Part shown: positions 11,369-23,691 of the stretch, in pieces
Position numbering within the stretch: the first letter of the stretch is position 1
Layout: every line of letters starts with the position of its first letter
Source: Eutypa lata
Taxonomy: Eukaryota; Ascomycota; Sordariomycetes; Xylariales; Diatrypaceae
NCBI GenBank assembly: GCA_022661535.1
Contig: JAKULF010000008.1
Location: 1,054,001-1,118,000 of the forward strand
Direction: 5' to 3'
Length of the DNA stretch: 64,000 nt
Translations under genes and position numbers: made by a program
The notes under the pieces: model-generated
Database searches by the model: none
The model's input: the letters and a program-made list of their open reading frames with translations, nothing else
What the model was told of the DNA's origin: nothing

Positions 11369-12857
11369 GTGTATATACAGGCAAGTAAGCATATCAAGCT
11401 ACAGCACACGTAAAGAAACGAGAAGACAGTGATATCTTTTGCCAGAACCGGGAAGCACTTTTTTTCCACCTCTCGTATGCACGTACATCTAGTCTACAAG
11501 AGCCAACAAGAACCACATAGGGCACCCGATCAAAAGCCATCATCTACCTACTACACCTTTCCCTTTCGTCCCCCCCTTTCCCCCCCTTTCCATCCTCTCC
11601 CCTCCGCCATCGTCCGTTGCCCGTCGTCATCCGTCCCTATTATATCTAAAGGATCCCATTCATCACAACGATGATCATGATGACGATCGTTGATGAACGG
11701 GAAGGACCAAGAAGAAACAAAAAGTGTAAATGCTTTTGACTTTGACGCCTCACAAAAAGAATATGCCGCAGCCAATCCGACCGACCACCTATCCCGCCTT
11801 CCCTTTCCTTCCGTTTCCTTATAAAACCTGCCGTCCAAAAGAGAAAATATGAGTTCCGGTCGTCATCACAGAAGACTGAACAAAAACAACAACAACAACA
11901 GGGAGAGGGCAGGTGCCGTGATGCTCCGTTGCTCTCTAGCCTAAAGGGAAAACATATCTCCCCGACTCCTCAAATGCAGCACAGATGAGAAAGAAGAAGA
12001 AAAAGAAGAAGAAAAGAAACAAAAGACGCCCGGGAAACGCCGCCAATGTGTAGTGTGTGTGTGTGTGTATGTAGGATTTGTGGTACGTCTGAAACTTCTC
12101 AAGATGAGTGACCGACCGGGGTATACCGTTTGTCTAAAACCGATTTCTTCTAAAAGAGAATGCGCCGGGGTGAATGCTTTAGTATCGTTAGGGTATAGAG
12201 GGAAAATAATTATGAAATGATAAAAGGGGTACCCTTGGAAAGAGAGAACCGCAACAGTGGGCTTGTTTGACATCGGGTAGAAAAAGCTCGGGAAATTGAT
12301 AGACCTTTGACCTTGTATCTGCTGCAAGATCCAAAAGCTGGCAGGTTGGTCCTTGCTTTGCGTTGTGGTGAGACGTTGATTGCACAAACAGCTAGTCAAG
12401 ACCACCTACACATCCACAGCCCACCAATCGTCGTCGTAATTTGGTAAACTCTCTGAAGATGGCCCAAAATTTCGTAGACGTAAGTGCCACCATCTGTGCC
12501 GAGTCTATACCATTTGTTGATAGTGTTGGGTGATTGTACCGAGATAGAAATATCAGCCGGCTTCGCTGTGCAATAAAAATCCAATGTCCTGAAAAAACCA
12601 ATCGTCTACCCAGCACCTGCTGGGTTGTTGGGTCGTCTATAGCTGCTGACTCCGACCAATTCGCCATATGGGATGGCAGACAACAGCGGTACCAATCGCT
12701 ATTAACCAACAATATTGTTGGATATATAGAAGATGGGATGATAATATTATGACACCAGTAAGGCCAACACCACATTCAGAGCTGCCGCCTTCCAGTGTTC
12801 AGTATGACTCCATGATAGAGACTAGGCGGCAGGATATGCGGAAGATGTAGCGTCTTC
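9461..12857. other. Gene-free interval rich in microsatellites
   Basis: About 3.4 kb downstream of the convergent Caf40 gene. It holds a poly-T run (9489-9507), CAA run (10739-10765), GAA run (10854-10881), GTAG run (10986-11012), a long AC run (11308-11365), an AAC run near 11886-11900 and a GT run (12053-12068). The 12.4-12.85 kb part is probably the Caf40 3' UTR and terminator (inference). Open frames here are short and of simple composition. Confidence 0.55.
11308..11365. repeat. (AC)n dinucleotide microsatellite, about 28 units
   Basis: This is an uninterrupted AC run of about 57 bases followed by ATGTGTGT. It is the longest pure dinucleotide tract in the window and lies in intergenic DNA. 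Confidence 0.95.
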
Positions 12858-14076
12858 CTACATAGCTGGGTGATTGGTGCTAGAGTCCATCACATTGTCG
12901 GACAGATTGATCAGAAGCTGGGCAAGGCAGCGCTTAGTAGCAGCATCATCTCGAAGGACCGAACTAAAAGTGGCGTCGCGAAGGGGCTCCGGCAGGCACT
13001 GTCGGAGGGCCTCCCGAGCACGGGCATTGTCGCTTAGACGCAAAAAACAGCGGACGACATGCTTGAGGAGTCGGGCGGTTTGCTGCTCCACAAGCTGGGC
13101 AACCATGTTGCTCAGGACGGTGCCAACGGCATAGAACCTCTCGTAAGTAGCGCAGATATAGTTCAAGCCGTTGTCGTCGAGCAGAATCTTCTGGACGATG
13201 AAGATGGCAACTGTCTTGCTCAGCTCCGAGCCGGTTTCCATGATGCGCAGGCAAAGAGGAATGATCTCAGTCGTAAGGAGAAAGTTAATCACCTCAGTAG
13301 AATCATTCTTTACCAATGCGCCGATGACACCGAGGGAGGTCAAGCGGAGATACTCGAAAGGACGAGATTTTGAAGTCGTGTTCAGGAAGGGGTAGAGGAA
13401 CAGAGGGATGTGGGCTATTACAATAGACCATGTTAGCATATAAGCCCGAATATCGGATGAAAACAGCGAAGGTGTAATACATACCATTCAAGAACAGGGT
13501 TCGAGTATCATTGTGGGAAGCCACACACTGCAGCAGCGCGAGAGCATTGCAGACTCTGTTAGAGGCAGCAGCAGTGAGCTGCGATGGGTTCAGGAGGTTA
13601 TAGACGGAGATAATCTCCTGCATCAGGGAGGTCATAACACCTATACAGACTTAAGTGTTAGCGACGCTATTCTCTTCAGGCCCATCCTTCGAGAAAAGAG
13701 ATAGAAACGTACCGAACGAATGCCAGAGTATAAGAGCCAGCTCGGGAACTTGCTCCCGCTTCTTGCTCAGCTCAAGCAAGGCGGCCTCGCGCGTGTTCTC
13801 GCTCAGCAGATCGGCGATGTAGCTGAGGGTTCGGCGGTTATCCTCGGAGACGTTCTCGAGCCCGGAATCCTGGACATGGGCAGCGGCAGAGACAGCCATG
13901 TTGGTCGCAGCATTATTGTGTGAGTTGGCTAGTCGGTTATAGTGCTGCTGCTGGGCGGCGGTAAGTGAGACCTGTTGTGCTTGGTGCTGCTGGTGGTTGG
14001 GCTGGGAATGCATCCAAGGCTGGTCCGGGTGGGAATTGTACCCATGATGCCCGTAAAGGTTTGGATTGGGCAGCAT
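12858..14076 (-). CDS. caf40: CCR4-NOT complex subunit Caf40/CNOT9 (Rcd1 family)
   Basis: Armadillo-like scaffold subunit of the CCR4-NOT deadenylase, acting in mRNA decay and translational repression and, in fission yeast, in nitrogen-starvation differentiation (rcd1). Exons on the minus strand: 14076-13713, 13640-13485 and 13414-12858, giving 358 residues. Introns have GTACGT and GTATGT donors. Seen: a Gln/His-rich N-terminal extension of about 95 residues, then the Rcd1 core with [77 protein letters not shown] and [15 protein letters not shown]. These strings are near-invariant in the family. Human CNOT9 is about 299 residues, so the extra length is the fungal N-terminus. The ATG at 14076 begins [11 protein letters not shown]. 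Confidence 0.97.
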
Positions 14077-16066
14077 GGTGTCGTATCGTGGGTATCGTGT
14101 CGTGTCGTTTCAGTCGGATGGATATCTGTGGTATTATACAGAGGATGCGTATGTCTCTTGGTCAAAGGGTATTCGGGTATGGACTGTTGAAGAAGGATCG
14201 AGAAGTGGATACTCTGCGCGCGCGACTTGAATATGTGAAAATGGTCGGCCTCTCTAGCAATGCGACAATGGGATGGAATATTAACCAGACTGATGATGGT
14301 TGGCTACCGAGAAAGATGGTGTTGAAGTTGGACGGTGGTGAAGTCTAGTACCTAGATAACGGCGGCCGAGGTTAAGGCTAGATGATTGCGCGATACTCGG
14401 ACCTCGATCAATACCTAACCCTAACGCTAATTAGTTGGACCAAGTCGAGATGATTCGTGTATTTTGGTTTGTGATATAACTATCTTTTTCTTTCCTTTTT
14501 ATGTACGCGAGGAGTTGTAGGTAGGTAGGCAAGTATGGTGATAGGCACAATAGGCTTAAGTAAGGTATAGTTATCGGTATCTTGTATGGAAATCAAAGTT
14601 TAAAGCTCCAGGTGTGGTGGTCTTGGTGGCGGTGATAGTGGTGGTGGTGGTGGTGGTGTTGATTATTAGGTACAGACTGGAGGTAGGTAGTGGTGGTGTT
14701 GAACAAAAATGGATGTGTATTATGTACACGGACCCATTGTACATGGTCTTAGATCTAAGCACTTAATACACACACATACCCACTGCCCACCTACCTATGT
14801 AACTAGTTATTGTACCCTAACTTGCCTGCTGTAGGTATCCTTGGTACCTAACCGATAAAGTGGGACTAGCTGTATGTATGTATATATGATGGATGATTAG
14901 GTGGGTGGTGCAAGTACCACTTACCTACCTAGGGAGTTACTGCTAGATGTTATGCAGCAGGTTAACTACATCATACAGTCATTCATTAAGTCTAGTATTT
15001 TCTACATCAGGTTGAGTGAGGTTTCCAGTTCATGCCCGGTTGTACATTAGGTAAGTACATATGTAGTTGTGTCGTTTCTTTCTTTTCGACACCCAATCTC
15101 CAAATGCCGATCTAAATGTGGACATATAACTCTTGGCCCGTGCAGAGCTTTCAGGTAGTGAGCCTCTTCTTAGTGCGGGGGAGCCATGAGAGCTCAAATC
15201 AGATCAAGCACAGGCAGGCTATGAGGTCGAAAGACGTCCCCCCTTCTCCTGTTAGGCTAGGCACCTACCTACCTAAGATTGCTACGAGGTATGGGAGGTT
15301 TCCAACTCGATGATTTCTCAGAAAAGTAGAAAGTACTTTTATATATTTTCTATATTTACTAAGCAGGCTGTTTCAAATGAAATAAATTGAAGATCAATAT
15401 GTCTAGCCAGAGGCTTATGTAGAGGTAAGGAACTTAGTTATGTACAACACTGAAGCTGGATATGCCGTCATAAGGAGTAGAGCCATCACAGAAAAGGTGA
15501 GGTTGATACAAGTTACTTAGGTAAGCATACATATCATATCTTGTGTTGTTGCACGTTGGCTTTTATTGTCCCCTCTGCACTATAGTAGTATAGTAGTATG
15601 TCTCCATTACATTACCATTCTCTTCTTTTATTCGCTACAAAGAAACATAATAGTCATTAGAGCTCTACAGCCTGCTCTCACAGGCTTTGCTATCTCTAGG
15701 TTCCGCTTAGCCCTTACATAGGGAAGTCTGGGGGGGAGTATAGACCCCCTCTCTCTCAAAGAATGCTTTTCTTAACAATGGAAGCAATACTGGCTTTTTG
15801 CTTCCTACCGCTTGTTATCCCATCCAGAAGAAAAAAACCCAGAATGGAGGCGTCTACTCAACGGATCAAATGTAAAACCTTCTCAAGCTAACCTGTACAT
15901 TCCCCATCTTCTAAGAACCCGCTTATTAAAAAAGAATTAAAAACGAGAAGGGTGGTAACACCACCCATGTCTGTTGCTGAATGCTTCGCCATCACGTAAC
16001 CTTCCTCCGTGCCACCACTTGTTCCCCCAACCCCCATTGCTGATCAATATGAAATTAGAGTGACCC
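14077..16066. other. Intergenic region between Caf40 and KIN1
   Basis: It contains the Caf40 promoter and leader side and the KIN1 3' flank. There is a GGT run (14638-14660), several TAGGTAGG/TACCTACC blocks (14518-14530, 14900-14935, 15263-15275) and AT-rich sequence. A short CTAACCCTAA stretch (14415-14425) is too short to be a telomeric tract. No gene is supported. Confidence 0.55.
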
Positions 16067-19000
16067 TCATAGATGCAGTTCCTTGAGGATTTGATCCGCC
16101 ATGTTCTTGAACTGCCATGTGTTGCCTTCCATACGCTTGAACTGAAGCCCGTGTAATGATAACAACGGGACCTTCACAATAAATATCTCGAACTCTAGAA
16201 TCATGTTTCCACCCAGATCGCTTTGTACCCGTGTTGTCGTTTCTCCGGGAACCCTGGCCGATCCTGTAGGGTCTGGGTGAAGGCTCTCCTGGTCCGATAG
16301 ATCAGAAGCTGAGTCATTCCTATCTGCCGGTCCTTTGCCTGGCGTACGCGGCGTTGGAGGCATCCGGTCCAGTTCTCGAGATTCATCTCGTTCCCGTCTG
16401 AAGCTGAACCTTTGCCGGTCCTTAGGGCTCAGGACTGGGCTGCCAGGGGCATTCTTGAGGTCGATACTAGGCGAGTGGCGGCAACTGAAACCACCGCGGA
16501 TTTCCGTGTATTCGACACCAAGTTGCTTAAGTACTCTCTTGACATCGGAGCGGATCGCCGGCACCGACTTGGTTGAAGTGGTGGAGACGCTGAACAACCC
16601 TTTCAAGAAGACCGGCTTAGCCAGCTCCGAATCATCCAAGCGTTCTACCGAGTTGCCACTACCTTCACCGCCTTCCACGTCCGTCTCTTCGGGGACATCA
16701 GCCGCACGAGCCCCCTCTCTCCGACGTCTCCTCGCTTGGATACTCTCCCTGCGAGCGTGTCCAAGAGATTTAGCCCTCATTGAAGCCCCGCGGTTATTGA
16801 GGTTGCCCTTCGGTTCGCCAGATGGCTTTTCGTTGCTCGTAGATTGGTCCGAACCACTTGTCGGTGGGGGGTCCTTGGTGACTTTGTGCGAGGAGCCAAA
16901 CGGCCGGCGCCTGAACTCCGCGGAACTAACACTCGTAGACCGCCCTAGTCCCTTCTTGCTTCCGGAAAGATTCCCACCAGCTGACAGAGGCGGGCTTAGT
17001 AAATCCCGATGCTGAGGCTGGCTACTACCGGACCGTAACCTAGTACCTTGCCCCTCATCCCGGTCACGTCGCGATCTCCTAATACTGAAGCTCTTCCGAG
17101 GCGCTGCTGGAGCATCGGCGGGCGAGTGAACCTGGACTAGAGGTGGATGCGAACGATCTTTGTCCAGCCTTTCTGGCTCCCTTCGACGTCTGGTACTAAA
17201 GCGTCGCAGGATCCCGGCTGCCGTACTTTCCTTCTTCGGCGCGAGATCAGCATGGATCTCTGGTGGCGGCGGAGGTACCTTCGGTGATAGCTGTGCTTTC
17301 TTCGTCTCTTCTGGTGCATCATCCTCTCCGTGCGTCCTGGCGCGCGGACGTGTCCTTCCGCCAGTAGCTTTCTCACCAGTCATTTCATACGCTGCCGTAT
17401 TCGTGTGAGCCTCTGGTGGTGGTATGATCTCGGGCATGGGGGAATCTGCCACGTTTTTCGGCTCGTGCCGCTTTGGCACTACATCGACCCTGTCCCGCTC
17501 CTGTTTCTCTTTCACTAGGTAGTATATAGAAACTAGAGGGCTAAAGGCATTCAGCGGATCGCTACCAAGTTGGATTGCCTCAGTACTAAGATTCGTTAGG
17601 TTGTCTCGACTGTTAGCTGAGTTCCGTCGCTTGTAAAAATCGAAGCCAAAAGGCCGCTTCTTCTCGATATCCTTAGTTGGAGGCGGCGAATCCTTCTCCT
17701 TCTGCATGAGCGAAATAGCTCGTTTATATTCGTCGGACTCGATGATTCGAGTGAGATTAGCCTTGATGACTTCAGGAGAGCCAAAGTTGAACCCGGTCAT
17801 GGCGTTGATCACTTCGGGTTCCAGTGGTAGCGTAAGTGCCTCACGATGCGGCAAGTAATTCTCAGGCGGGCCATTGTAGCCTTTAATCATCCACGGATGG
17901 TTCATGACCTCATACATGGTAGCTCGTTGTTTAGGATCTGTGACGAGCATGCGAGACAGAAGATGCCGACACTCTAGTTTGCAGTTAGCTCCAATCGATT
18001 TAAAATGACAACAGTCTCCTAACTTACCAGTAGACAGCCAGCCAGGATAGTCTACAAGACCTTTCTTTATTTTTGCATGCAGAGCTGGCATGCTCTGGTC
18101 ATCAAAAGGAACCTTGCCACACACAAGCACATAGAGCACTATTCCAAAACTCCAAACGTCGACTTCAGGTCCAGTGTAGGCCCGAGCTTGCAGTAGCTCA
18201 GGGGCAGCGAAATAAAGACTTCCGCAAAAAGTCTTCAGGTGACCTCGCGGCGCGAAAAGATTGCTCAGACCAAAATCGATGATCTTTATGTCGCCAGTCT
18301 TACTAATAAGAATATTTTCGATTTTTAAATCGCGATGGACGATACTGTTCCGGTGGCAATAGTCAAGGGAACTGGCAATCTGGCGACTGAACTTCCGTGC
18401 CTGCTTTTCTTTCAATTTCCCGTGGGAAATAATGTAGTCGAGCATCTGCCCGCCATTGACATATTCGAAGAGCATATACCAGTGGTAATTGGTTCGAACT
18501 ACGTCTCGAAGGCCGCAGATATGCGGGTGCTGCAGGAGGGTAACGATAGCAGCTTCGCGGGCTGTGCGTATTTCCTTTGACTGGTCTGCCCTCTCCTTGT
18601 CTGCCCGACTTTGATGACTATCCTCGGTGGAGCCTCTTGGAATGATTTTGCAAGCGACCTACCGAACAAAAAGGTATGGAGTTAGCGAGGAACAATGTAG
18701 CACAGCATTTCCCCCTTCGGCAGAGGAATGAGGAGTGAAAAAATGACCAACCTGCTCAGTACTGTCCTCCTTGCGAGCAAGTTTGACTTTACCCATACTC
18801 CCAGCACCTATCGTCTTCCCTAGAATCCATTTCCCTGATTGCGTAGGGATTGAGGTACGCGACGTCCTCGTCTTACCCCCTGTAGCACGAGCCTCAACCG
18901 CTGCCTGCATAACTGGAGGGAGGGCCGTAGGACCGCCATTATTAGCGACAGCAGTAGGACCAGCCATGTCGTGGTGGTGGGTTTTGTTGCTGTTATTATT

Positions 19001-19537
19001 TGTATTGTGAGAATGAGGGTGGTGATGGTTGGATCGTGAGCTGCTTCGGCGTTGAACGCTCTTAGAGTTGTCGGTGCCACCTCGTGTAGCTGTAACTGGG
19101 GGAGGGCGGTCTCTACTAGAGCTTCGCTTAGAGCGGTGGACTAGGTCTGACGTCTCATAATCTTGCTGGGGTAAGATATCTTGAACTGGCCGCGCTGAAG
19201 ACGATGTACGGCTATGCGAATTTTGATGACGAGGACTAGAATGAGGTTGCTGCTGATGGTTGTAATGGTGCTGCTGCTGTTGTTGATGGTGGTGAGAGGT
19301 AGAGGCGGAGCGATGTGGCGGAGGAGCAGCAGAACCGGAAGACGATGTGGTCGGGCGGGAACGTGTGGACTGAGATCGCGATACACGGCCGTGTTGGCCT
19401 CGCGAGGGAGATGACGGTACTGCTGCTGCTGATGCTGCCCCTGTTGATGGTAGTTTATTATGATTATGTGAATGAGAAGAAGGATGTGAATGTGAATAAT
19501 CGTTTGTTGATGTTCCGGTTGTTGGTGGTGTTGACAT
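16067..19537 (-). CDS. KIN1: KIN1/KIN2 (MARK/PAR-1 family) Ser/Thr protein kinase
   Basis: Polarity kinase. In yeasts Kin1/Kin2 act at the cell cortex in exocytosis, septation and growth polarity. Exons: 19537-18752, 18658-18028 and 17973-16067, giving about 1107 residues. Seen: a Ser/His/Gln-rich disordered N-terminus (1-230), glycine loop IGAGSMGKV near 243-251, VACK lysine at 266, HRDLKIEN with catalytic Asp372, DFG Asp390, and a FCGSLYFAAPELL activation segment. A long Ser/Pro/Arg-rich linker and a KA1-like C-terminus (LGVEYTEIRGG, FEIFIVKVPLLSLHGLQFKR, ending ILKELHL) follow. The small second intron (18027-17974) is 54 bases. Removing it restores the usual WLS-ECRHLLSRML text. The start is the ATG at 19537; the frame upstream of it has no other ATG. 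Fungal Kin1 proteins are about 900-1100 residues. Confidence 0.96.
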
Positions 19538-22500
19538 GGTCCGGCGATTATGTTGAATGAATGAATGAATGAATGAATGAATAATGAATGGATGGGTGCC
19601 CAATACTCACTAGACTAATGTCAAGGTACCTTGTAGTAACAGACAAGGTATAGTGGTACTTGTTACGTACCAGTAAGGGGCAGTTAAGGGACGGAAGCAC
19701 AGGCTGGATTGGCAAAGAACTCTTTAAGCTTTGACTGACTTTCCAGGCAGGAGGTTTATCATCAATCGACCTGAGAGTTTCCGGAGTTTTGGTTTGCAAA
19801 GAAAGTCAGAACTTGTATGGCTTGTATTACACTTAACTAACACCTAACTATGTGCCTACATGTACATACATGTAGGCAGGTAATTTAAATAATACATACA
19901 CGCAGCCTACAGAGTCCGTCTGCCTGTGTGGTGACTGCTAACACCACTGGTCTGCCACCCTGCAGTGGCGCTACCCTTGGGTAGATTATAGCACTAGTAG
20001 GAGGTACCTACATACCTAGGTTGGGTAGGCATTGTACATACAGTATTGTACATACACCTAATGAATACCTACATACGAAGTAGGTATGCTCGGTACATGT
20101 ATGTCTCTGTCCAGACTTTCAGGGACAAACCCCACCAAGTATTAGGTAAGTTGGGGTTTCCTGGGGGTACATATGCATCCTAGGTACCTCCTTTTAGTTG
20201 ATGTTATTGTTATGGATGTTGTCGGAACATGTTAACTGCAACCGAGCTTATCTTCATAATACTTCGATCATTAGAACATTATAGAAAAACTACCTACATG
20301 ATTTACCTACATATGTGCAATAGATAAATCTCGAACGGCCTATCTGTAGGTACATGGATTGTATTGTATTGAAACAACGCAAAATATTGCGAGATGCATT
20401 GGCTAGCTAAGTAAAGTGCACTAACTAAGCGGGCAACTCTTCCCTGTTAAGACTGGACCTAACAATGCTTTACTGGTCCCGGTCGTGGGGTCTTGGGAAT
20501 TAGTTGCCCAGTAGCCTCCGAGATCTTGCGCCGTTCAATGTTGCCATATTCGTTCGAGCCATTGTAGTTACGTACGTATACTTCATATAGTCTTGCTATT
20601 TACTTACATTCCATAGGTAGGCAATAACATGTAGGGAAAATACAGCATATCGGGTTGGAGAGAGAGTTTTTCCTACATTACATATGAACAATGTAGGATC
20701 TTCTAGTTGTATTCAATACAAAGGAATAGACGAAAACAGACTAGAGCAAACAATGAGCCATACATAATGATGTCGTACACAAAACATTTGGGATATCTCC
20801 ACATACAGTCAGTCTTGAGCGGCGAGCCAGCCAGTGTTTTCAAAAGTGTGACGACGACCTTACCGGTCTCCATCGAGAGGCAGCAACGGCTAGACCCGAT
20901 AGAGGCATATGACGATGATAGCGTCCCCCAACCATTCAAGCCTTTATCAAATGCAGTTGAAGTGAATGTTCAGCCTGTATTGTACTTGGCATACCTAACA
21001 CGGCCCTTTAGCGAGATGGGAACAAAACTTAATAGGGAATTACTACATGAGTGACGCATGAAGTCACCATGTAAGTGTACAATGTTGGTTCTAATAGGTA
21101 TACCAAACAATATTCCGCATGATTCAACGGGCTCCCTAAATAAGATAGAGGTCATCCTTATCTGATATGGAGATCAGATTGACAGGTTTGATCACATAAA
21201 GTACGTATACACGTAAGTGAGTAGGCAATCGTAGGTGTTATGCCAGTTACAGAAACCTGAAGAGGCAAACTCCGGTGTAATAGCTGCCGATGTTGTCGAG
21301 CGGCAGATGATATTCCTCATAAAACTGACATCACTACTCCTAGCAGGTTTGTAAATACGTACAGGTATCGGTTAGATAACTCGAAGTCAATAATTTAGGG
21401 GTTCTGTATCCGCGAGTCCTACCCGCCCTATTCTAACTGGCTGATACCACCTGTCACACTTCATCCTTACTATTTTTCAGGCAAGTCACAAACTTAGAAA
21501 TAAGGATATGCTGCTGACCCAGCCGATCTACGTACCTACCTATCTACGTATGATATCTCTCGTGATCGACGAGTGGGGGACACACGCGAAGCTTGACCTC
21601 TGTCTACCTAATTAGCTTCAAATGGCTATATGAAAAGAGAATTCAAAGAAGATTGCCAACTCACTTGCACGACCACAAAAAGCGAACTCTGTGTGCCGAT
21701 GTAACTAGGTATTTTGTTTTCTTTGATGTATTGAGCTGTTAAGTACCTAGAACCCGGACCTCAAAGTTAGCTCCCGCCCGTCCTATACTAATAGCGGGGT
21801 ATAAAGGGTAGGGACCATTATGGTTCCTGGCGATTGCTTATGTAAGCAGACAAGTAGGCAGGTAGGCATGCGGCATGACACCCTATATCGTTTTCGGATA
21901 TGTCCTACCTACTTGCCTATCAACCTGTGCGCGTAAGTATTTACCACTCACAGCAACGAAATCCCATTCAAAGTTCCATCTTTAAAGTAACCTTATCAGC
22001 TCTATTCAAACCAGGCTGTCATGCTTAAGTTGAGGTGAGGCTAATGAATCTATACGCTCGAGTTCAGGAGGGGTAGGTATCACTTTCTAACCGCATGCGT
22101 CAGATCATCACAGAAGATTGAGCTCGATAGTGCCTTTATATATCTATCCATATCTGAGAAAACTTATGTAGGATCAGATTCCGTAGAACTTGCTGGTACA
22201 AGATCTTATGCGCTCTCAAAACAGGAGCGGCGCCTTCTCTCGTCTTTAATTGCTTGGGCAACGTCCAATGACGTAGCAAGCTTCTGCGTCGAAATAATGA
22301 CTCGATAATTATCCGAGCCTAGATATGATAGGAGTGTCCGTCTTAGAATCGCACTATAGATATTTACTGGATATACTCCTCTGGTGGGATCACAACATAT
22401 ATTCATATAAACGCCTTAGATTTAGATTACGTATTGGATATTTCTCCTATAATCCATAGAATTCGTGGACCATCACAACCAATTGTGACGATGATACCTT

Positions 22501-23691
22501 ATAGCAGCACCATTAGTCAATCCAGTGCTCGGCTTCAATATGGGTCCTAACCTCCTATATAGTCCCTTAAAGGAGGTGATAAGTCTTGAACACACTGGAC
22601 AGCATATTATATTTCACAATCTCAATGCTTCTTATGCCAGCTTTATACATGATCACCAAAACATATATCCCAGTCTTAAACAACTACAAGATACTACGGT
22701 TTGTCTTCGTTGGTGCTTCCGGAGATCCTGTAGCCTAATCTAGGTCCATTGTGTATGTAAACCCTTTTAGAGGAATCAAGCAATATCCCAGGGTCGATAT
22801 CAATACATCTGCTGGTATAGGACTGCTTGTTGGATATGATAAGGGGTTAGAGAAGTCATGTGCCTCGGTCCTGCCCGTGAAATATCCGATTATGCTTCAT
22901 AGCTCTTACACTATGTCCACTTGGACGCTGAAATTCGCTCGCTAATGGCATCAGATAATGCTCCTTCCTTATTTTGGTTTTTAGTACCATGTGTCATGAG
23001 CTCATGCCATTATTTTGCCAATAAGTATGGTAGATCAATGACGGGATTTCGAACCATATAGTGCCTTCTTCCTATCCCTTTCTTCCCCTTCCCCTCTCCA
23101 CTGTCCTCTTACACTCTTCCAGCCGATATGCCGTGAGTTCCTTTAGTTCTAGTTAGTTATATAGTTTTCCTAGGGTAGACTATATGAAGAATTCGTTTGG
23201 ATGATAACCAAGAATATGTCAACCCTATTCTAGGTATCATTACTATTGTATTGGCCGTATCTCTCTATAGATCAGAATCGAGTGTTTTTAATACAAAAGC
23301 TTACAGTAAGTTCTAACCAAAGCACCATCTTTCACCAAATTCGCGATTCAAAAAGCCAGCCTAACCCTCCTAACACGCTCATCGAAGAAAAGAAGAAGAA
23401 AAATAACTCTGGTCCTTCCCATAGTTATCGAGTTCAACCTACATAGCTTAGCAGCGTCCTCGTTGTACTGTACATGATTGACCTACTTAACTAACCATCC
23501 TGCATAGGTGTGTATATAAAAAGAATAAAAAAGGAACCCTTGTCAAGAGAACATGCGAGAGGCTTCATAAAACAACAAATTGCCACCGTCAACCACCAAA
23601 AAGAAACAGAAAAAAAGACAAGAAAAAAGCATTGGATATCTACTGCGGTCTCCCCCTCTCTATAATCACCACCACTACTATGCATATCATG
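19538..23691. other. Long AT-rich gene-free interval
   Basis: About 4.1 kb between the KIN1 leader and the 3' end of the GTPase-patatin gene. TAGGTA/TACCTA motifs are scattered throughout (19985-20070, 20136-20190, 21525-21550, 21855-21920). The stretch 22.2-22.95 kb is AT-rich with many short, stop-interrupted frames that may be an old decayed gene, but no family is recognisable. A GAAGAAGAAG purine run lies near 23386-23400. Confidence 0.5.
19554..19583. repeat. (GAAT)n microsatellite in the KIN1 leader
   Basis: About seven tandem ATTC/GAAT units lie 17-46 bases upstream of the KIN1 ATG (minus strand), within the presumed 5' UTR. Confidence 0.9.

Noticed and set aside
14411..14430. CTAACCCTAACGCTAA considered as telomeric DNA
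   Set aside because: Only about two imperfect units in the middle of a gene region; not a tract.
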